A stretch of 64,000 bases of DNA from JAAYJK01 sp964501655. GTDB taxonomy: Bacteria > Bacillota > Syntrophomonadia > Syntrophomonadales > Syntrophomonadaceae. The position numbers and the translations under genes are program-made. The stretch is taken from positions 120,060-184,059 of the forward strand of contig CAZCTN010000001.1 in NCBI GenBank assembly GCA_964501655.1, in the 5' to 3' direction. Below the pieces are notes generated by a model. That model saw nothing but the letters and a program-made list of their open reading frames with translations. It did not search any database and was not told where the DNA came from. Shown one piece after another: positions 26,409-35,647 of the stretch (the stretch's first letter is position 1; the number at the start of each line of letters is the position of its first letter).

Positions 26409-26950
26409 ACAAGAGCGTCGCCAGGCGCTATGCAGAAGCGTTCTTCAGCATCGCCAGGGAAGCTGACAAAGTAGATGAGTTGGAGTTGGAGCTTGATAAA
26501 GTGCTGGAGGCCATAGACGGCACAGAAAACCTTAAAGACTATTTGGCTCATTTGCTAATTCCCGCCAAGGCCAAAAAAGAGGTTATCAGTAAGATATTTT
26601 CGGGCGGCATTAGCCAGATTACACTTAATTTTCTCTTGACGATTATTGACAAGAGACGCGAAGCATATATCCCGGTTATAGTTGAAGAATATAAGGATCT
26701 GGCCGATGAAGCAAGGAACATAATGAAGGCCCAGCTGATATCAGCCCAGGAAGTTACAGCCGACGAGATGAAGGTGCTGGCTGAAAAGCTTTCTGCTTCG
26801 ACTGGTAAAACAGTACAGCTTCAGCAGACAGTGGACCCAGCCTTAATAGGTGGCATCAAAATACGCATGCAGGACCAGATTATTGATGCTACCGTGGCAA
26901 AGAGACTTGAGATGCTGAAAGAAAAACTCAAACAAGTAAAGATAAGTTAA
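26402..26950 (+). CDS. atpH: ATP synthase subunit delta
   Basis: Stator subunit linking F1 to the b dimer. Seen: VARRYAEAFFSIARE at the N-terminus and the C-terminal VDPALIGGIKIRMQDQIIDATV block. 182 residues. Overlaps atpF by 7 bases. Confidence 0.96.
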   Translation: MLNKSVARRYAEAFFSIAREADKVDELELELDKVLEAIDGTENLKDYLAHLLIPAKAKKEVISKIFSGGISQITLNFLLTIIDKRREAYIPVIVEEYKDLADEARNIMKAQLISAQEVTADEMKVLAEKLSASTGKTVQLQQTVDPALIGGIKIRMQDQIIDATVAKRLEMLKEKLKQVKIS

Positions 26951-26972
26951 TGTGATAGGGGTGAGCACATAA

Positions 26973-28487
26973 ATGAGTATAAGGCCGGAAGAGATTAGCG
27001 CGATATTAAAAGAGCAGATTGAGCGCTACCAATCCGAGGTCGAGGTCAGCAATGTGGGCTCTGTTATATATGTTGGGGACGGTATTGCCCGCGTATATGG
27101 ACTGCAGGGTGCGATGGCTGGAGAACTTTTGGAGTTCACTGGCGGCACTGTTGGAATGGTACTCAATCTGGAAGAAGATAACGTAGGTGCCGTTCTGCTG
27201 GGGGCCTATTCCCACATCAAAGAAGGCGATGTGGTCAAGGCTACCGGTAGAATAATGGAAGTTCCAGCTGGAGATGCCATGCTCGGCCGGGTTGTAAATG
27301 CACTGGGACAACCCATAGATGGTAAAGGACCCATTAATACAAGTTCTTTTCGTCCGATTGAAAAAGTTGCCCACGGGGTTGTAACCCGTTCGCCAGTTGA
27401 CACACCGATGCAGACTGGACTTAAGGCTATCGACTCCATGGTTCCCATCGGAAGGGGACAGCGCGAACTGATTATCGGCGACCGCCAGGTTGGCAAGACT
27501 GCCATCGGAATCGATGCTATAATTAACCAAAGGGAAAAAAGAGATATTATATGTATATATGTTGCTATAGGACAGAAGCAGGCCGGTATTGCTGGAATCG
27601 CAGCCAAGCTGGAAGAAATGGGCGCTATGGATTACAGCATCATCGTAGCGGCTACTGCATCTGAACCAGCGCCATTGCTCTATATGGCACCATATGCCGG
27701 AGTGGCCATGGCAGAAGAATTCATGGAAGCTCAGGGCAAAGATGTCTTAATAATCTATGATGACTTATCCAAGCACGCAGTTGCTTATCGTGAAATGTCA
27801 CTTCTGCTTCGCCGCCCGCCTGGACGTGAAGCTTATCCCGGAGACGTTTTCTATCTGCATTCCCGCTTGCTGGAGAGAGGATGCAAACTGAACGAGAATT
27901 ACGGCGGAGGTTCAATCACCGCTCTGCCCATAATCGAAACCCAGGCCGGTGACGTATCCGCTTATATCCCGACCAATGTTATATCCATCACCGATGGACA
28001 GATATATCTTGAAACCGACCTATTCTATGCCGGTCAGAGACCCGCTATAAACGCTGGTCTTTCGGTTAGCCGAGTCGGAGGGTCTGCCCAGACCAAGGCT
28101 ATGAAGTCAGTTGCCGGCCAGCTGCGCCTGGACCTGGCACAATTCCGTGAACTGGCGGCTTTCGCTCAGTTTGGATCCGACCTGGATAAAGCTACTCTGG
28201 CCAGGCTGACCAGGGGTGAAAGAGTTACCGAGGTCCTGAAGCAGGGTCAGTACAAGCCCATGGCCATGGAAGACCAGGTTATATCTATTTATGCCGGTGT
28301 TAATGGCCACCTGGATGATCTGCCCAAAGATAAAGTGCTGGAATTTGAAGCAGATTTTCATAAATTCTTGCGCAGTTCTTATGCCGATATTGCTAATACT
28401 ATAAGAGACACCGGCAAATTGGACAGTGCTACCGAGGAAAAACTGGTTAAAGCCATTAACGAATTCAAAACCACGTTTTCGGTTTAG
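26973..28487 (+). CDS. atpA: ATP synthase subunit alpha
   Basis: Non-catalytic nucleotide-binding F1 subunit, 504 residues. Walker A is GDRQVGKTAIG; the ALPIIETQAGDVSAYIPTNV segment and the signature RPAINAGLSVSRVGGSAQ are intact. Confidence 0.98.
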   Translation: MSIRPEEISAILKEQIERYQSEVEVSNVGSVIYVGDGIARVYGLQGAMAGELLEFTGGTVGMVLNLEEDNVGAVLLGAYSHIKEGDVVKATGRIMEVPAGDAMLGRVVNALGQPIDGKGPINTSSFRPIEKVAHGVVTRSPVDTPMQTGLKAIDSMVPIGRGQRELIIGDRQVGKTAIGIDAIINQREKRDIICIYVAIGQKQAGIAGIAAKLEEMGAMDYSIIVAATASEPAPLLYMAPYAGVAMAEEFMEAQGKDVLIIYDDLSKHAVAYREMSLLLRRPPGREAYPGDVFYLHSRLLERGCKLNENYGGGSITALPIIETQAGDVSAYIPTNVISITDGQIYLETDLFYAGQRPAINAGLSVSRVGGSAQTKAMKSVAGQLRLDLAQFRELAAFAQFGSDLDKATLARLTRGERVTEVLKQGQYKPMAMEDQVISIYAGVNGHLDDLPKDKVLEFEADFHKFLRSSYADIANTIRDTGKLDSATEEKLVKAINEFKTTFSV

Positions 28488-28499
28488 GTGGTGAAGTAG

Positions 28500-29384
28500 A
28501 TGGCAGGAGCAGGAACAAGAGAGTATAAACGCAGAATACGAAGTGTAAAGAATACTCAGCAGATTACCAAGGCCATGAAAATGGTATCGGCAGCTAAACT
28601 GCGCCGTGCCCAGGAGGCTGCTGAAGCTTCCCGCCCATATACTGAAACCTTGCAGGGTACGCTGGCCCGGCTGGCCGGGGTGGCATATGATGTGAAGCAT
28701 CCCCTGTTGGATAAGCGGGAAGAAATAAGAAAAATTGGCTATGTGGTAATCACCGCTGACAGAGGTCTGTGCGGAGGATATAATTCCAACTTGATCAAAG
28801 CCGCGGTTGCAGCAGTTGAAGAAGATGGCAGGAATTTGGAAACCGGTATAGTGGCTGTGGGCAGAAAGGCCCGGGACTATTACCGCAAACGCAGTGGACT
28901 GGACGCAGAATTTATTAATCTGGGCGACAATATAAGTTATGCAGATGCCAGAGAAATTGGGCAATATATAATGAATGCTTATGAAAACGAGGAATTGGAT
29001 GAAGTATACGTTGTATATGCCAAATTTATAAATGTTTTGCGCCAGGTACCTACGGTGGTAAAACTATTGCCCATAGAAACTCCCACTGCTGAACAAACTG
29101 AAGGACAGCACATTATAGATTATATTTATGAACCAAGTGCAGAAGAGATTTTGCTAACTTTGTTGCCGCGATATGTAGGTAGTCTCATTTACAACGCCAT
29201 GCTGGAGGGGAAAGCCAGTGAGCATGGAGCCAGGATGACGGCTATGGGCAACGCCACCGAAAATGCAGGAGAAATCATTGATAACCTGACCTTGGCTATG
29301 AATAAGGCCAGACAGGCAGCTATTACGGATGAGATCCTGGACATCGTCGGTGGAGCTGAAGCTCTGAATAAAGGAGGAAAGTAG
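28500..29384 (+). CDS. atpG: ATP synthase subunit gamma
   Basis: Central rotor shaft, 294 residues: REYKRRIRSVKNTQQITKAM at the N-terminus, TADRGLCGGYNSNL in the middle and the C-terminal EHGARMTAMGNATENA helix that contacts alpha-beta. Confidence 0.97.
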   Translation: MAGAGTREYKRRIRSVKNTQQITKAMKMVSAAKLRRAQEAAEASRPYTETLQGTLARLAGVAYDVKHPLLDKREEIRKIGYVVITADRGLCGGYNSNLIKAAVAAVEEDGRNLETGIVAVGRKARDYYRKRSGLDAEFINLGDNISYADAREIGQYIMNAYENEELDEVYVVYAKFINVLRQVPTVVKLLPIETPTAEQTEGQHIIDYIYEPSAEEILLTLLPRYVGSLIYNAMLEGKASEHGARMTAMGNATENAGEIIDNLTLAMNKARQAAITDEILDIVGGAEALNKGGK

Positions 29385-29387
29385 AGG

Positions 29388-30818
29388 ATGGCGAATGTAA
29401 CATATGGAGAGGTAACCCAGGTTATCGGCGCAGTTGTTGATATTCGTTTTTTGCCTGGTGAATTACCTGACCTGATGAACGCTATTACTATAAAGTCAAC
29501 CGACCAGGACGCCGATTCAAAAGCTGCGGCTGATCTCAATGTTACCCTGGAAGCGATGCAGCATCTGGGGAATGATACTGTAAGATGTGTTGCTCTGCAG
29601 CCTACTGATGGTATCCGCCGCGGAATGAAGGCCACCAATACCGGCGCTTCCATCAAAGTGCCGGTAGGAGAAGGCTGTCTGGGTAGAATATTAAATGTTC
29701 TGGGTGAAGCAGTTGACGATGCTGGACCGGTTACGGGAAGCGATTACTGGGAAATTCACCGGGAACCCCCTGAACTGGTTGACCAGCTGCCAGCGACAGA
29801 ATTGCTGGAAACCGGAATCAAGGTTACCGACCTGATCTGCCCCTATGCTAAAGGTGGAAAAATAGGACTGTTCGGCGGAGCAGGGGTTGGCAAAACCGTT
29901 ATCATACAGGAACTGATAAGAAACATTGCTTACGAACATGGCGGATATTCGGTGTTTACCGGGGTTGGTGAGCGTACCCGTGAAGGCAACGACCTCTGGG
30001 GTGAAATGAGTGAATCCGGGGTTATCGACAAGGTTGCCCTGATATTCGGTCAGATGAATGAACCTCCCGGAGCCCGTTTGCGGGTAGGATTAACCGGATT
30101 GACCGTAGCGGAGTATTTCCGTGATGTTGCCGGGCAGGACGTGCTTATATTCATTGACAACATATTCCGTTTCGCCCAGGCAGGTAACGAAGTGTCCGCT
30201 CTGCTGGGACGTATGCCTTCCGCGGTTGGATATCAGCCCACTCTGGCAACTGACATGGGTCTGTTGCAAGAACGAATCACATCAACCAGGAAAGGGTCCA
30301 TTACATCAGCCCAGGCTGTTTATGTTCCGGCCGATGACCTGACTGACCCGGCCCCGGCAACTACCTTTGCCCATCTGGATGCAACCCTGGTTCTTTCTCG
30401 GGCTATTTCAGAAAAGGGTATATATCCAGCTGTTGACCCGTTGGATTCAACCTCCAGAATACTGGACCCCAACATCCTGGGAGAGAAACATTACTTCACC
30501 GCCCGTGGGGTACAGCAGATATTGCAGAGATACAAAGAGTTGCAGGATATCATAGCTATACTGGGTATGGATGAACTGAGTGACGAGGATAAGATTATCG
30601 TAGCCCGGGCCAGGAAGCTGGAAAGATTCCTGTCACAGCCTTTCCACGTCGCCGAGCAGTTTACCGGACAACCTGGTATTTATGTTCCCGTAAGCCAGAC
30701 GGTTGATTCCTTCGCTGATGTGCTGGAAGGAAAGTATGATCATATGCCAGAAGAAGCATTCCTGATGGTAGGGAATGTAGATGGTGTAGTTGAAAAAGCG
30801 AAGAGACTGGGGGCGTAG
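29388..30818 (+). CDS. atpD: ATP synthase subunit beta
   Basis: Catalytic F1 subunit, 476 residues. Walker A GGAGVGKTVIIQEL, GVGERTREGNDLW with the catalytic Glu, LIFIDNIFRF (Walker B) and SALLGRMPSAVGYQPTL are all present. Confidence 0.98.
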   Translation: MANVTYGEVTQVIGAVVDIRFLPGELPDLMNAITIKSTDQDADSKAAADLNVTLEAMQHLGNDTVRCVALQPTDGIRRGMKATNTGASIKVPVGEGCLGRILNVLGEAVDDAGPVTGSDYWEIHREPPELVDQLPATELLETGIKVTDLICPYAKGGKIGLFGGAGVGKTVIIQELIRNIAYEHGGYSVFTGVGERTREGNDLWGEMSESGVIDKVALIFGQMNEPPGARLRVGLTGLTVAEYFRDVAGQDVLIFIDNIFRFAQAGNEVSALLGRMPSAVGYQPTLATDMGLLQERITSTRKGSITSAQAVYVPADDLTDPAPATTFAHLDATLVLSRAISEKGIYPAVDPLDSTSRILDPNILGEKHYFTARGVQQILQRYKELQDIIAILGMDELSDEDKIIVARARKLERFLSQPFHVAEQFTGQPGIYVPVSQTVDSFADVLEGKYDHMPEEAFLMVGNVDGVVEKAKRLGA

Positions 30819-30821
30819 CCT

Positions 30822-31232
30822 ATGGCAGACAACACCTTCATGCTGGAGATAGTAACCCCAGAAAAGATTCTCTTTAAGGATGAAGTTGACTTTATGGTTG
30901 CTCCTGCTGTAGATGGAGAAATAGGCGTAATGAAAAACCATGCTCCGTTGGTGGCCGCGCTGAAAATTGGTGTACTCCGTTATAAAGACGGCAGCGGCAA
31001 CGAAAAGAAAATTGCAGTCAGCGGCGGATTCATGGAAGTTATTGATAATGCCGGACGCATACTAGCTGAAACAGCAGAAAAGGGTGAGAATGTCGATGTT
31101 CTTCGTGCTAAAGCTTCCAAAGAACGTGCTGAGCGGAGATTAGCTGCGAGAGACGAGACCATTAACCATATTCGGGCTGAGCAATCTCTAAAAAGAGCTA
31201 TAGCTAGAATTAGAGCAGCTGGAGTTGAATAG
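30822..31232 (+). CDS. atpC: ATP synthase subunit epsilon
   Basis: 136 residues: an N-terminal beta-sandwich (EIVTPEKILFKDEVDFMVAP, GEIGVMKNHAPLVAAL) and a C-terminal helical hairpin (ASKERAERRLAA...RAEQSLKRAIARIRAA), which can inhibit hydrolysis in relatives. Starts 3 bases after atpD. Confidence 0.96.
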   Translation: MADNTFMLEIVTPEKILFKDEVDFMVAPAVDGEIGVMKNHAPLVAALKIGVLRYKDGSGNEKKIAVSGGFMEVIDNAGRILAETAEKGENVDVLRAKASKERAERRLAARDETINHIRAEQSLKRAIARIRAAGVE

Positions 31233-31258
31233 TCAAAACCATCGGAATTGTATTTACG

Positions 31259-31292
31259 AGCCGGAAGACAGCCTAGCCAGCTTCTTCCGGCT
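31259..31292 (+). terminator. Hairpin after atpC, probable (partial) terminator
   Basis: Ten-base stem AGCCGGAAGA / TCTTCCGGCT with a 14-base loop; only TTAATT follows, so it may allow read-through to the two small genes downstream. Confidence 0.55.
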
Positions 31293-31351
31293 TAATTGGT
31301 ACTCTAACCTATCCGCTGAAAGCCATAAAAAAGGGGAATTGGGTATATAAG

Positions 31352-31546
31352 ATGAATGATATGTTAAAATATCTGATTATCGTAACCTTGTGTTATTATC
31401 TGGTTAAAGGTCTGATATATTTGATATTGTGGCAGGCTACCAAGAAAGTGGAAGAGAAGGCTAGAGAATATAAAAACCGGAGCAAACCTAAAAAGTGGAA
31501 ACGAGGAAAAGATGGATGGTATATAGACGATGAGGATGAAGATTGA
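31352..31546 (+). CDS. Small single-span membrane protein of unknown function
   Basis: 64 residues, not recognised. It has one hydrophobic span (about 5-29), then a highly basic stretch (KPKKWKRGKDGWY) and an acidic end (DDEDED). The RBS is weak. It lies 120 bases after atpC and 50 before another single-span small protein. The shared layout (N-terminal anchor plus charged cytoplasmic tail) suggests that the pair may act together, possibly with the ATP synthase (inference only). Confidence 0.6.
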   Translation: MNDMLKYLIIVTLCYYLVKGLIYLILWQATKKVEEKAREYKNRSKPKKWKRGKDGWYIDDEDED

Positions 31547-31595
31547 GGATGGGGCAAATGTCTATTAAGACACAGATAGTGGGGGGGGGAAAACT

Positions 31596-31862
31596 ATGAG
31601 CACCGGGCTTATGCTGGTAATAGCTGCAGTTTTCGTTATAACTATAGGCTTTGGTCTTCTTATCATAAGACAATTCGGTTCTTTTGAGAAAAAGGCTATG
31701 AAAGCCAAGATAAAACAGGAAGAACATATACAGAAGTATTTGGCTGCAAAAGCGGAAGAGGAAAGAAAGAAAAGAGAAGAGGCAGAAAGAGAAGCTGAAT
31801 TAGCGGGAGAATTCGAGATTAATAGAGAAAACAGCGCCAAGGGAAGCAAGGCGACAGAATAG
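31596..31862 (+). CDS. Small membrane-anchored coiled-coil protein of unknown function
   Basis: 88 residues, not recognised. An N-terminal span (about 4-24) is followed by a Lys/Glu/Ala-rich helix with coiled-coil character (HIQKYLAAKAEEERKKREEA). The G-rich RBS (GGGGGGGGG) has good spacing. A T-rich terminator follows at 31942-31965, so it closes the unit that follows the ATP synthase genes. Confidence 0.6.
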   Translation: MSTGLMLVIAAVFVITIGFGLLIIRQFGSFEKKAMKAKIKQEEHIQKYLAAKAEEERKKREEAEREAELAGEFEINRENSAKGSKATE

Positions 31863-31892
31863 TCCGGGTATAGTTAGATTACTTCCGTATGG

Positions 31893-31965
31893 TCCTGACT
31901 GAGTCAGTATTGCAGATCCAGGCTAAGCAAACGATAGCTGCAATCCTGACTGAGTCAGGATTTTT
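31893..31965 (+). terminator. Terminator with a 15-base upstream direct repeat
   Basis: Stem AATCCTGAC / GTCAGGATT (31942-31962) followed by T5. The segment TCCTGACTGAGTCAG also occurs 51 bases upstream (31893-31907) without a T-run, so one arm could pair alternatively. Confidence 0.75.
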
Positions 31966-32116
31966 CTGTTATCAGGGCAAGGAAATCACATGATGGAGAT
32001 TGAAATTGCCCCAAAGTCTCCTGCTTTGCGTAAAACCGATACAGCTATTGCTGATGAATAAACCATGATCAAACCGGCAAGAATTTCATTAAGCTATGAG
32101 CGGGGAGAGATTTGAT

Positions 32117-32848
32117 ATGAAAAGAATAATCTTCTATTTAATATTATTTGCCACCTTATGCGGCCTGGGCAGCTATGCGGCAGATACTCTCGCCTACCAG
32201 AAAGTTGCTAACCAATCCCCAATTTACCTATCATTTGCTTCAATCGGTGCAAATTCTCTGGAATCACGTCTTGATTGCTGGGCAACAATAAATCATAAGC
32301 TCGATGAAGAACAGCGGGAGAGGATAATACTAGACATAATGGATGATCTGGGGCTTTCTCAGGGCCAGAAACGGGATTTTGGCCAAGCCGGCGGGTCTAA
32401 CAATCTGGCATCCTTTAATTATCAGGCAGATGGACTATTCCTTGATATATCCTCAGAAGCAAGCAACGATAAGGACGAAACTTATTTTCTTCTAAATGTC
32501 ACCAGCCGGAAAAATGATTATGATTTGGAGAAGATGGAAAAGAGACTGAGTCAGGGAGATCTGGATTGGCATTTTTACTATCTTTATACCGGCAAACTGG
32601 ACCATTACCTTGATAGGTCTTCGAGAGAGGCTATCATGCAGGTAATAATGGATAATCTGAGTGCAGGGAAAGGGGATATGTATGCTGACGAATATATGAT
32701 CAGCAGCAGTTCGTATTCCCGGCGTTTTGAAAATTATATCCTGGTTCAGGACAGGAAATACAACCTGCAGGTGGCAGTCAGGAGCACACCCGGTCAGCAG
32801 GAAACTACCATTTACATCGGGCAGCCTCTGATAATAGGGGACTACTAA
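32117..32848 (+). CDS. YwmB-like exported protein
   Basis: About 243 residues with an N-terminal signal or anchor (RIIFYLILFATLCGLGSY). Resembles B. subtilis YwmB, a protein of unknown function found between the atp operon and murA, the same place as here. The ATG at 32117 follows GGGGAGAG; the frame opens at 32096 without an RBS. Weak overall family resemblance; the call leans on context. Confidence 0.65.
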   Translation: MKRIIFYLILFATLCGLGSYAADTLAYQKVANQSPIYLSFASIGANSLESRLDCWATINHKLDEEQRERIILDIMDDLGLSQGQKRDFGQAGGSNNLASFNYQADGLFLDISSEASNDKDETYFLLNVTSRKNDYDLEKMEKRLSQGDLDWHFYYLYTGKLDHYLDRSSREAIMQVIMDNLSAGKGDMYADEYMISSSSYSRRFENYILVQDRKYNLQVAVRSTPGQQETTIYIGQPLIIGDY

Positions 32849-32868
32849 ACAGGAGGTGATCAAGAACA

Positions 32869-34110
32869 GTGGAATTGTTAGTACAGGGTAAAGCTCAGTT
32901 ACGGGGAAAAGTGGAAATCAGCACCTCCAAGAATGCGACTTTACCTATATTAATAGCATCCTTGCTGAGTGAAGATAATATAAAAATTAACCGGGTACCG
33001 GATATTAATGATGTGGAGATTGTAAAAAAACTGCTGCAAAACCTGGGCAGCAACCTGGCCAGAAACCATGAGGAGCTGAACATCAGAAGTTTCATCAGCA
33101 ATATCTATCCGGATTATGAACTGGTAAGACAAATTCGAGCTTCTTTATTGTTGATGGGCCCTATTCTAGCTACTAGAAGAATAGTAAAAATATCACTCCC
33201 GGGAGGATGCGCTATTGGTACCCGTCCCATTGATTTGCACCTGAAAGGATTTGAAGCCCTGGGCGCTAGGATAAAGATGAGGGGCGGCAATGTTATAGCC
33301 GAGGCCAGGGAGCTAAGGGGGAATCATATATACCTGGATTTTCCCAGTGTAGGCGCCACCGAGAATTTAATGATGGCTGCAGCTTTGGCGGAGGGGACCA
33401 CTTACCTAGAAAATGCAGCCCTGGAACCTGAAGTAGTGGATTTGGCAAATTTTATCAACTGCATGGGTGGCAGCATTCATGCTGCCGGGAGCAACTTGAT
33501 AAAGATAGAAGGACGGAAAAAACTGCATGGATGCAGCTACACTCCGATACCCGATCGAATCGAGGCGGGCACCTATATGGTAGCAGCTGCCGCTACCGGG
33601 GGAGATATGGTGGTAAATAACGTTGTGCCGGAGCATCTCAAGGCCACCACCGCGAAGCTGGCAGAAAGCGGAGCTCAGGTAGAGGAGGGGGACAAGTGGA
33701 TAAGGGTACGGCAATTTGGGCCAATCAGGCCTATTTACCTCAAGACCCTGCCTTATCCTGGATTTCCCACCGATATGCAGGCTCAATTCATGGCCTATTT
33801 AAGCCATACTGTCGGAAGCAGCATAATAACAGAATCAGTCTTTGAAAACCGCTTTATGCATGCCCAGGAGCTGACTCGTATGGGAGCCAATATAAAGATA
33901 GAAGGCAGAACCGCAATCGTCAAAGGGGTGACCCAGATGAGCGGAGCTAGCGTAAAAGCAACTGATCTGCGGGCAGGTGCAGCGCTGCTGATAGCTGGCC
34001 TGATGTCCGAGGGCAGCACCTGTATCAGCAATAGCCATCATATAGACCGGGGTTATGAGAACATCGTAGATAAATTAAACGCCGTGGGAGCGAGGATATA
34101 CAGGCAATAA
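32869..34110 (+). CDS. murA: UDP-N-acetylglucosamine 1-carboxyvinyltransferase
   Basis: First committed step of peptidoglycan synthesis. The catalytic loop Cys is present in SLPGGCAIGTRPIDLHLKG, so fosfomycin sensitivity is expected. Other landmarks: KNATLPILIAS (catalytic Lys), DRIEAGTYMVAAA and TDMQAQFMAYL. 413 residues. GTG start with a long AGGAGGTGATC RBS. Gene order ywmB-murA-spoIID-spoIIID-mbl matches Bacillus. Confidence 0.97.
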   Translation: MELLVQGKAQLRGKVEISTSKNATLPILIASLLSEDNIKINRVPDINDVEIVKKLLQNLGSNLARNHEELNIRSFISNIYPDYELVRQIRASLLLMGPILATRRIVKISLPGGCAIGTRPIDLHLKGFEALGARIKMRGGNVIAEARELRGNHIYLDFPSVGATENLMMAAALAEGTTYLENAALEPEVVDLANFINCMGGSIHAAGSNLIKIEGRKKLHGCSYTPIPDRIEAGTYMVAAAATGGDMVVNNVVPEHLKATTAKLAESGAQVEEGDKWIRVRQFGPIRPIYLKTLPYPGFPTDMQAQFMAYLSHTVGSSIITESVFENRFMHAQELTRMGANIKIEGRTAIVKGVTQMSGASVKATDLRAGAALLIAGLMSEGSTCISNSHHIDRGYENIVDKLNAVGARIYRQ

Positions 34111-34152
34111 CACCAGGGGATGACCTCGGCTTCTTTAAATGCTCACTGGCCC

Positions 34153-34177
34153 TTGAAATACCGGCGGCCGGTTTCAA
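34153..34177 (+). terminator. Possible terminator after murA
   Basis: TTGAAA and CCGG pair with CCGG and TTTCAA around a CGG loop, with a two-base bulge; only a weak T-run (TCCTTT) follows. A second small hairpin GGAGTT/AACTCC lies at about 34200-34213. Confidence 0.4.
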
Positions 34178-34268
34178 TCCTTTGCCTAACTGCAGCAATG
34201 GAGTTGAAACTCCTCCTGGGCAGTTCCTTCCTGTCATAAAAAATCACCGGAATTAATAAGATTAATAC

Positions 34269-35207
34269 ATGAAAAAGAAAAAAACCATATTTAAAAGACT
34301 GGGCTTGCTGGCCATCATCTTGCTGTTGGGATTGATTCCTGTAATCTATTTTCGGCCGGCACCTTTCCCGGAAGAAATACCCCCTCCGGTAATAAGATTA
34401 TACCTGCACCGCACCCAGGAGGTTATTGAACTGGATATTGAAGAATATATATGCGGTGTGGTAGCCGCAGAAATGCCGGCTTCATTTGAGCTGGAAGCTC
34501 TAAAAGCTCAGGCCTTATGTGCTCGCACCTATGCCTGCCAAAAAATTCTTACCCAAAAAGAATACCCCCTCAATGCGGACCTTTCAGATGATATAAGCAG
34601 CTGTCAGGCTTATGTATCATGGGAAGAATTCGAAAAGCTCCACCCGGTAGGATATCAGGCCTGGAAGAGCAAGATACAGCTGGCTGTAACATCCACCCGG
34701 GGAGAAATAATAACCTACCAGAATCAGCCTATTGATGCCCTGTATCATTCAACCTGCGGAGGTAATACTGAAAGTGCAGCTGCAGCCTGGGGAGCGGATA
34801 TCCCATATTTGCAGAGTGTTCAGTGCAATTACTGCAGCAGCTCCAAATACTACCAGAGTGAACAGGTAATTTCTTATCAAGAGCTGAGGAATATCTACGA
34901 CTATCAAGGAAGCAACCCACCGGATATAAGCATAAGTCAAATAAGCAGCAGCGGCCGAGCCCGTGAGATCATGCTGAACCATCAAGTTAGATCGGCCGGC
35001 ACTTTCCGGCAGCTCTTGAACCTCCCCTCTACTTGTTGGAATTTCCAAAAGGATAAGGACAGTCTGATAATAAACAGCCGGGGATACGGTCATGGAGTAG
35101 GGTTATGCCAGTATGGAGCCAACGGCCTGGCCCTGGCCGGGAAAAATTATCGGGAGATATTATCCTACTACTACCAGGATACCGGAGTAAGGAAAGTTAG
35201 TTATTGA
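34269..35207 (+). CDS. spoIID: Stage II sporulation protein D
   Basis: Membrane-anchored lytic transglycosylase needed for engulfment. N-terminal span (about 10-27), then the SpoIID core with the catalytic Glu in VVAAEMPASFELEALKAQA and the substrate/zinc region YHSTCGGNTESAAAAWG with CNYC nearby. The C-terminal block GYGHGVGLCQYGANGLA is intact. The RBS is poor, which may reflect weak or stage-specific translation. Confidence 0.96.
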   Translation: MKKKKTIFKRLGLLAIILLLGLIPVIYFRPAPFPEEIPPPVIRLYLHRTQEVIELDIEEYICGVVAAEMPASFELEALKAQALCARTYACQKILTQKEYPLNADLSDDISSCQAYVSWEEFEKLHPVGYQAWKSKIQLAVTSTRGEIITYQNQPIDALYHSTCGGNTESAAAAWGADIPYLQSVQCNYCSSSKYYQSEQVISYQELRNIYDYQGSNPPDISISQISSSGRAREIMLNHQVRSAGTFRQLLNLPSTCWNFQKDKDSLIINSRGYGHGVGLCQYGANGLALAGKNYREILSYYYQDTGVRKVSY

Positions 35208-35301
35208 CCACGAAGAGCGACCAAGAAAAAATAGCAGGGTTTGTTCTCTACTTGGGACTGCTTGAATATATTTAAGTAATTTCATTGGCGGGAGGACTGG
35301 G

Positions 35302-35568
35302 ATGCAAAATTATATCAGAAAACGGGCAGTCAAGATTGCCAATTATATAATCAAAACGTCCGATACGGTAAGACAGACTGCGGAGGTATTTGGAATTTCT
35401 AAATCCACGGTGCACAAGGATGTCTCAGAGCGCCTGCCTCGGATAGATAGTAAACTAGCCGAGGAGGTAAGACAGATATTGCAAAAGAATAAAGCTGAAC
35501 GACATATCCGGGGAGGAGAGGCCACCAGGCAAAAATATGCGGTAAATAGCCAGGAAATAACACAATGA
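35302..35568 (+). CDS. spoIIID: Sporulation transcription regulator SpoIIID
   Basis: 88-residue DNA-binding protein active in the mother cell. It has the HTH segment TVRQTAEVFGISKSTVHKDV and the basic C-terminal helix (RGGEATRQKYAVN). GGGAGG RBS. A GAATATA box 12 bases before CATTGG upstream is only weakly like a sigma-E promoter. Confidence 0.96.
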   Translation: MQNYIRKRAVKIANYIIKTSDTVRQTAEVFGISKSTVHKDVSERLPRIDSKLAEEVRQILQKNKAERHIRGGEATRQKYAVNSQEITQ

Positions 35569-35647
35569 GAAATAAACAACAAATTAATAAAGAAAAGCTA
35601 TAATAATGGTATAATTATGAAAAAAACCGAGGAGGACCTTGCTAACC

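Noticed and set aside
28107..28964. 285-codon open frame on the - strand
   Set aside because: Antisense to atpA and atpG, whose coding is certain; translation resembles no family.
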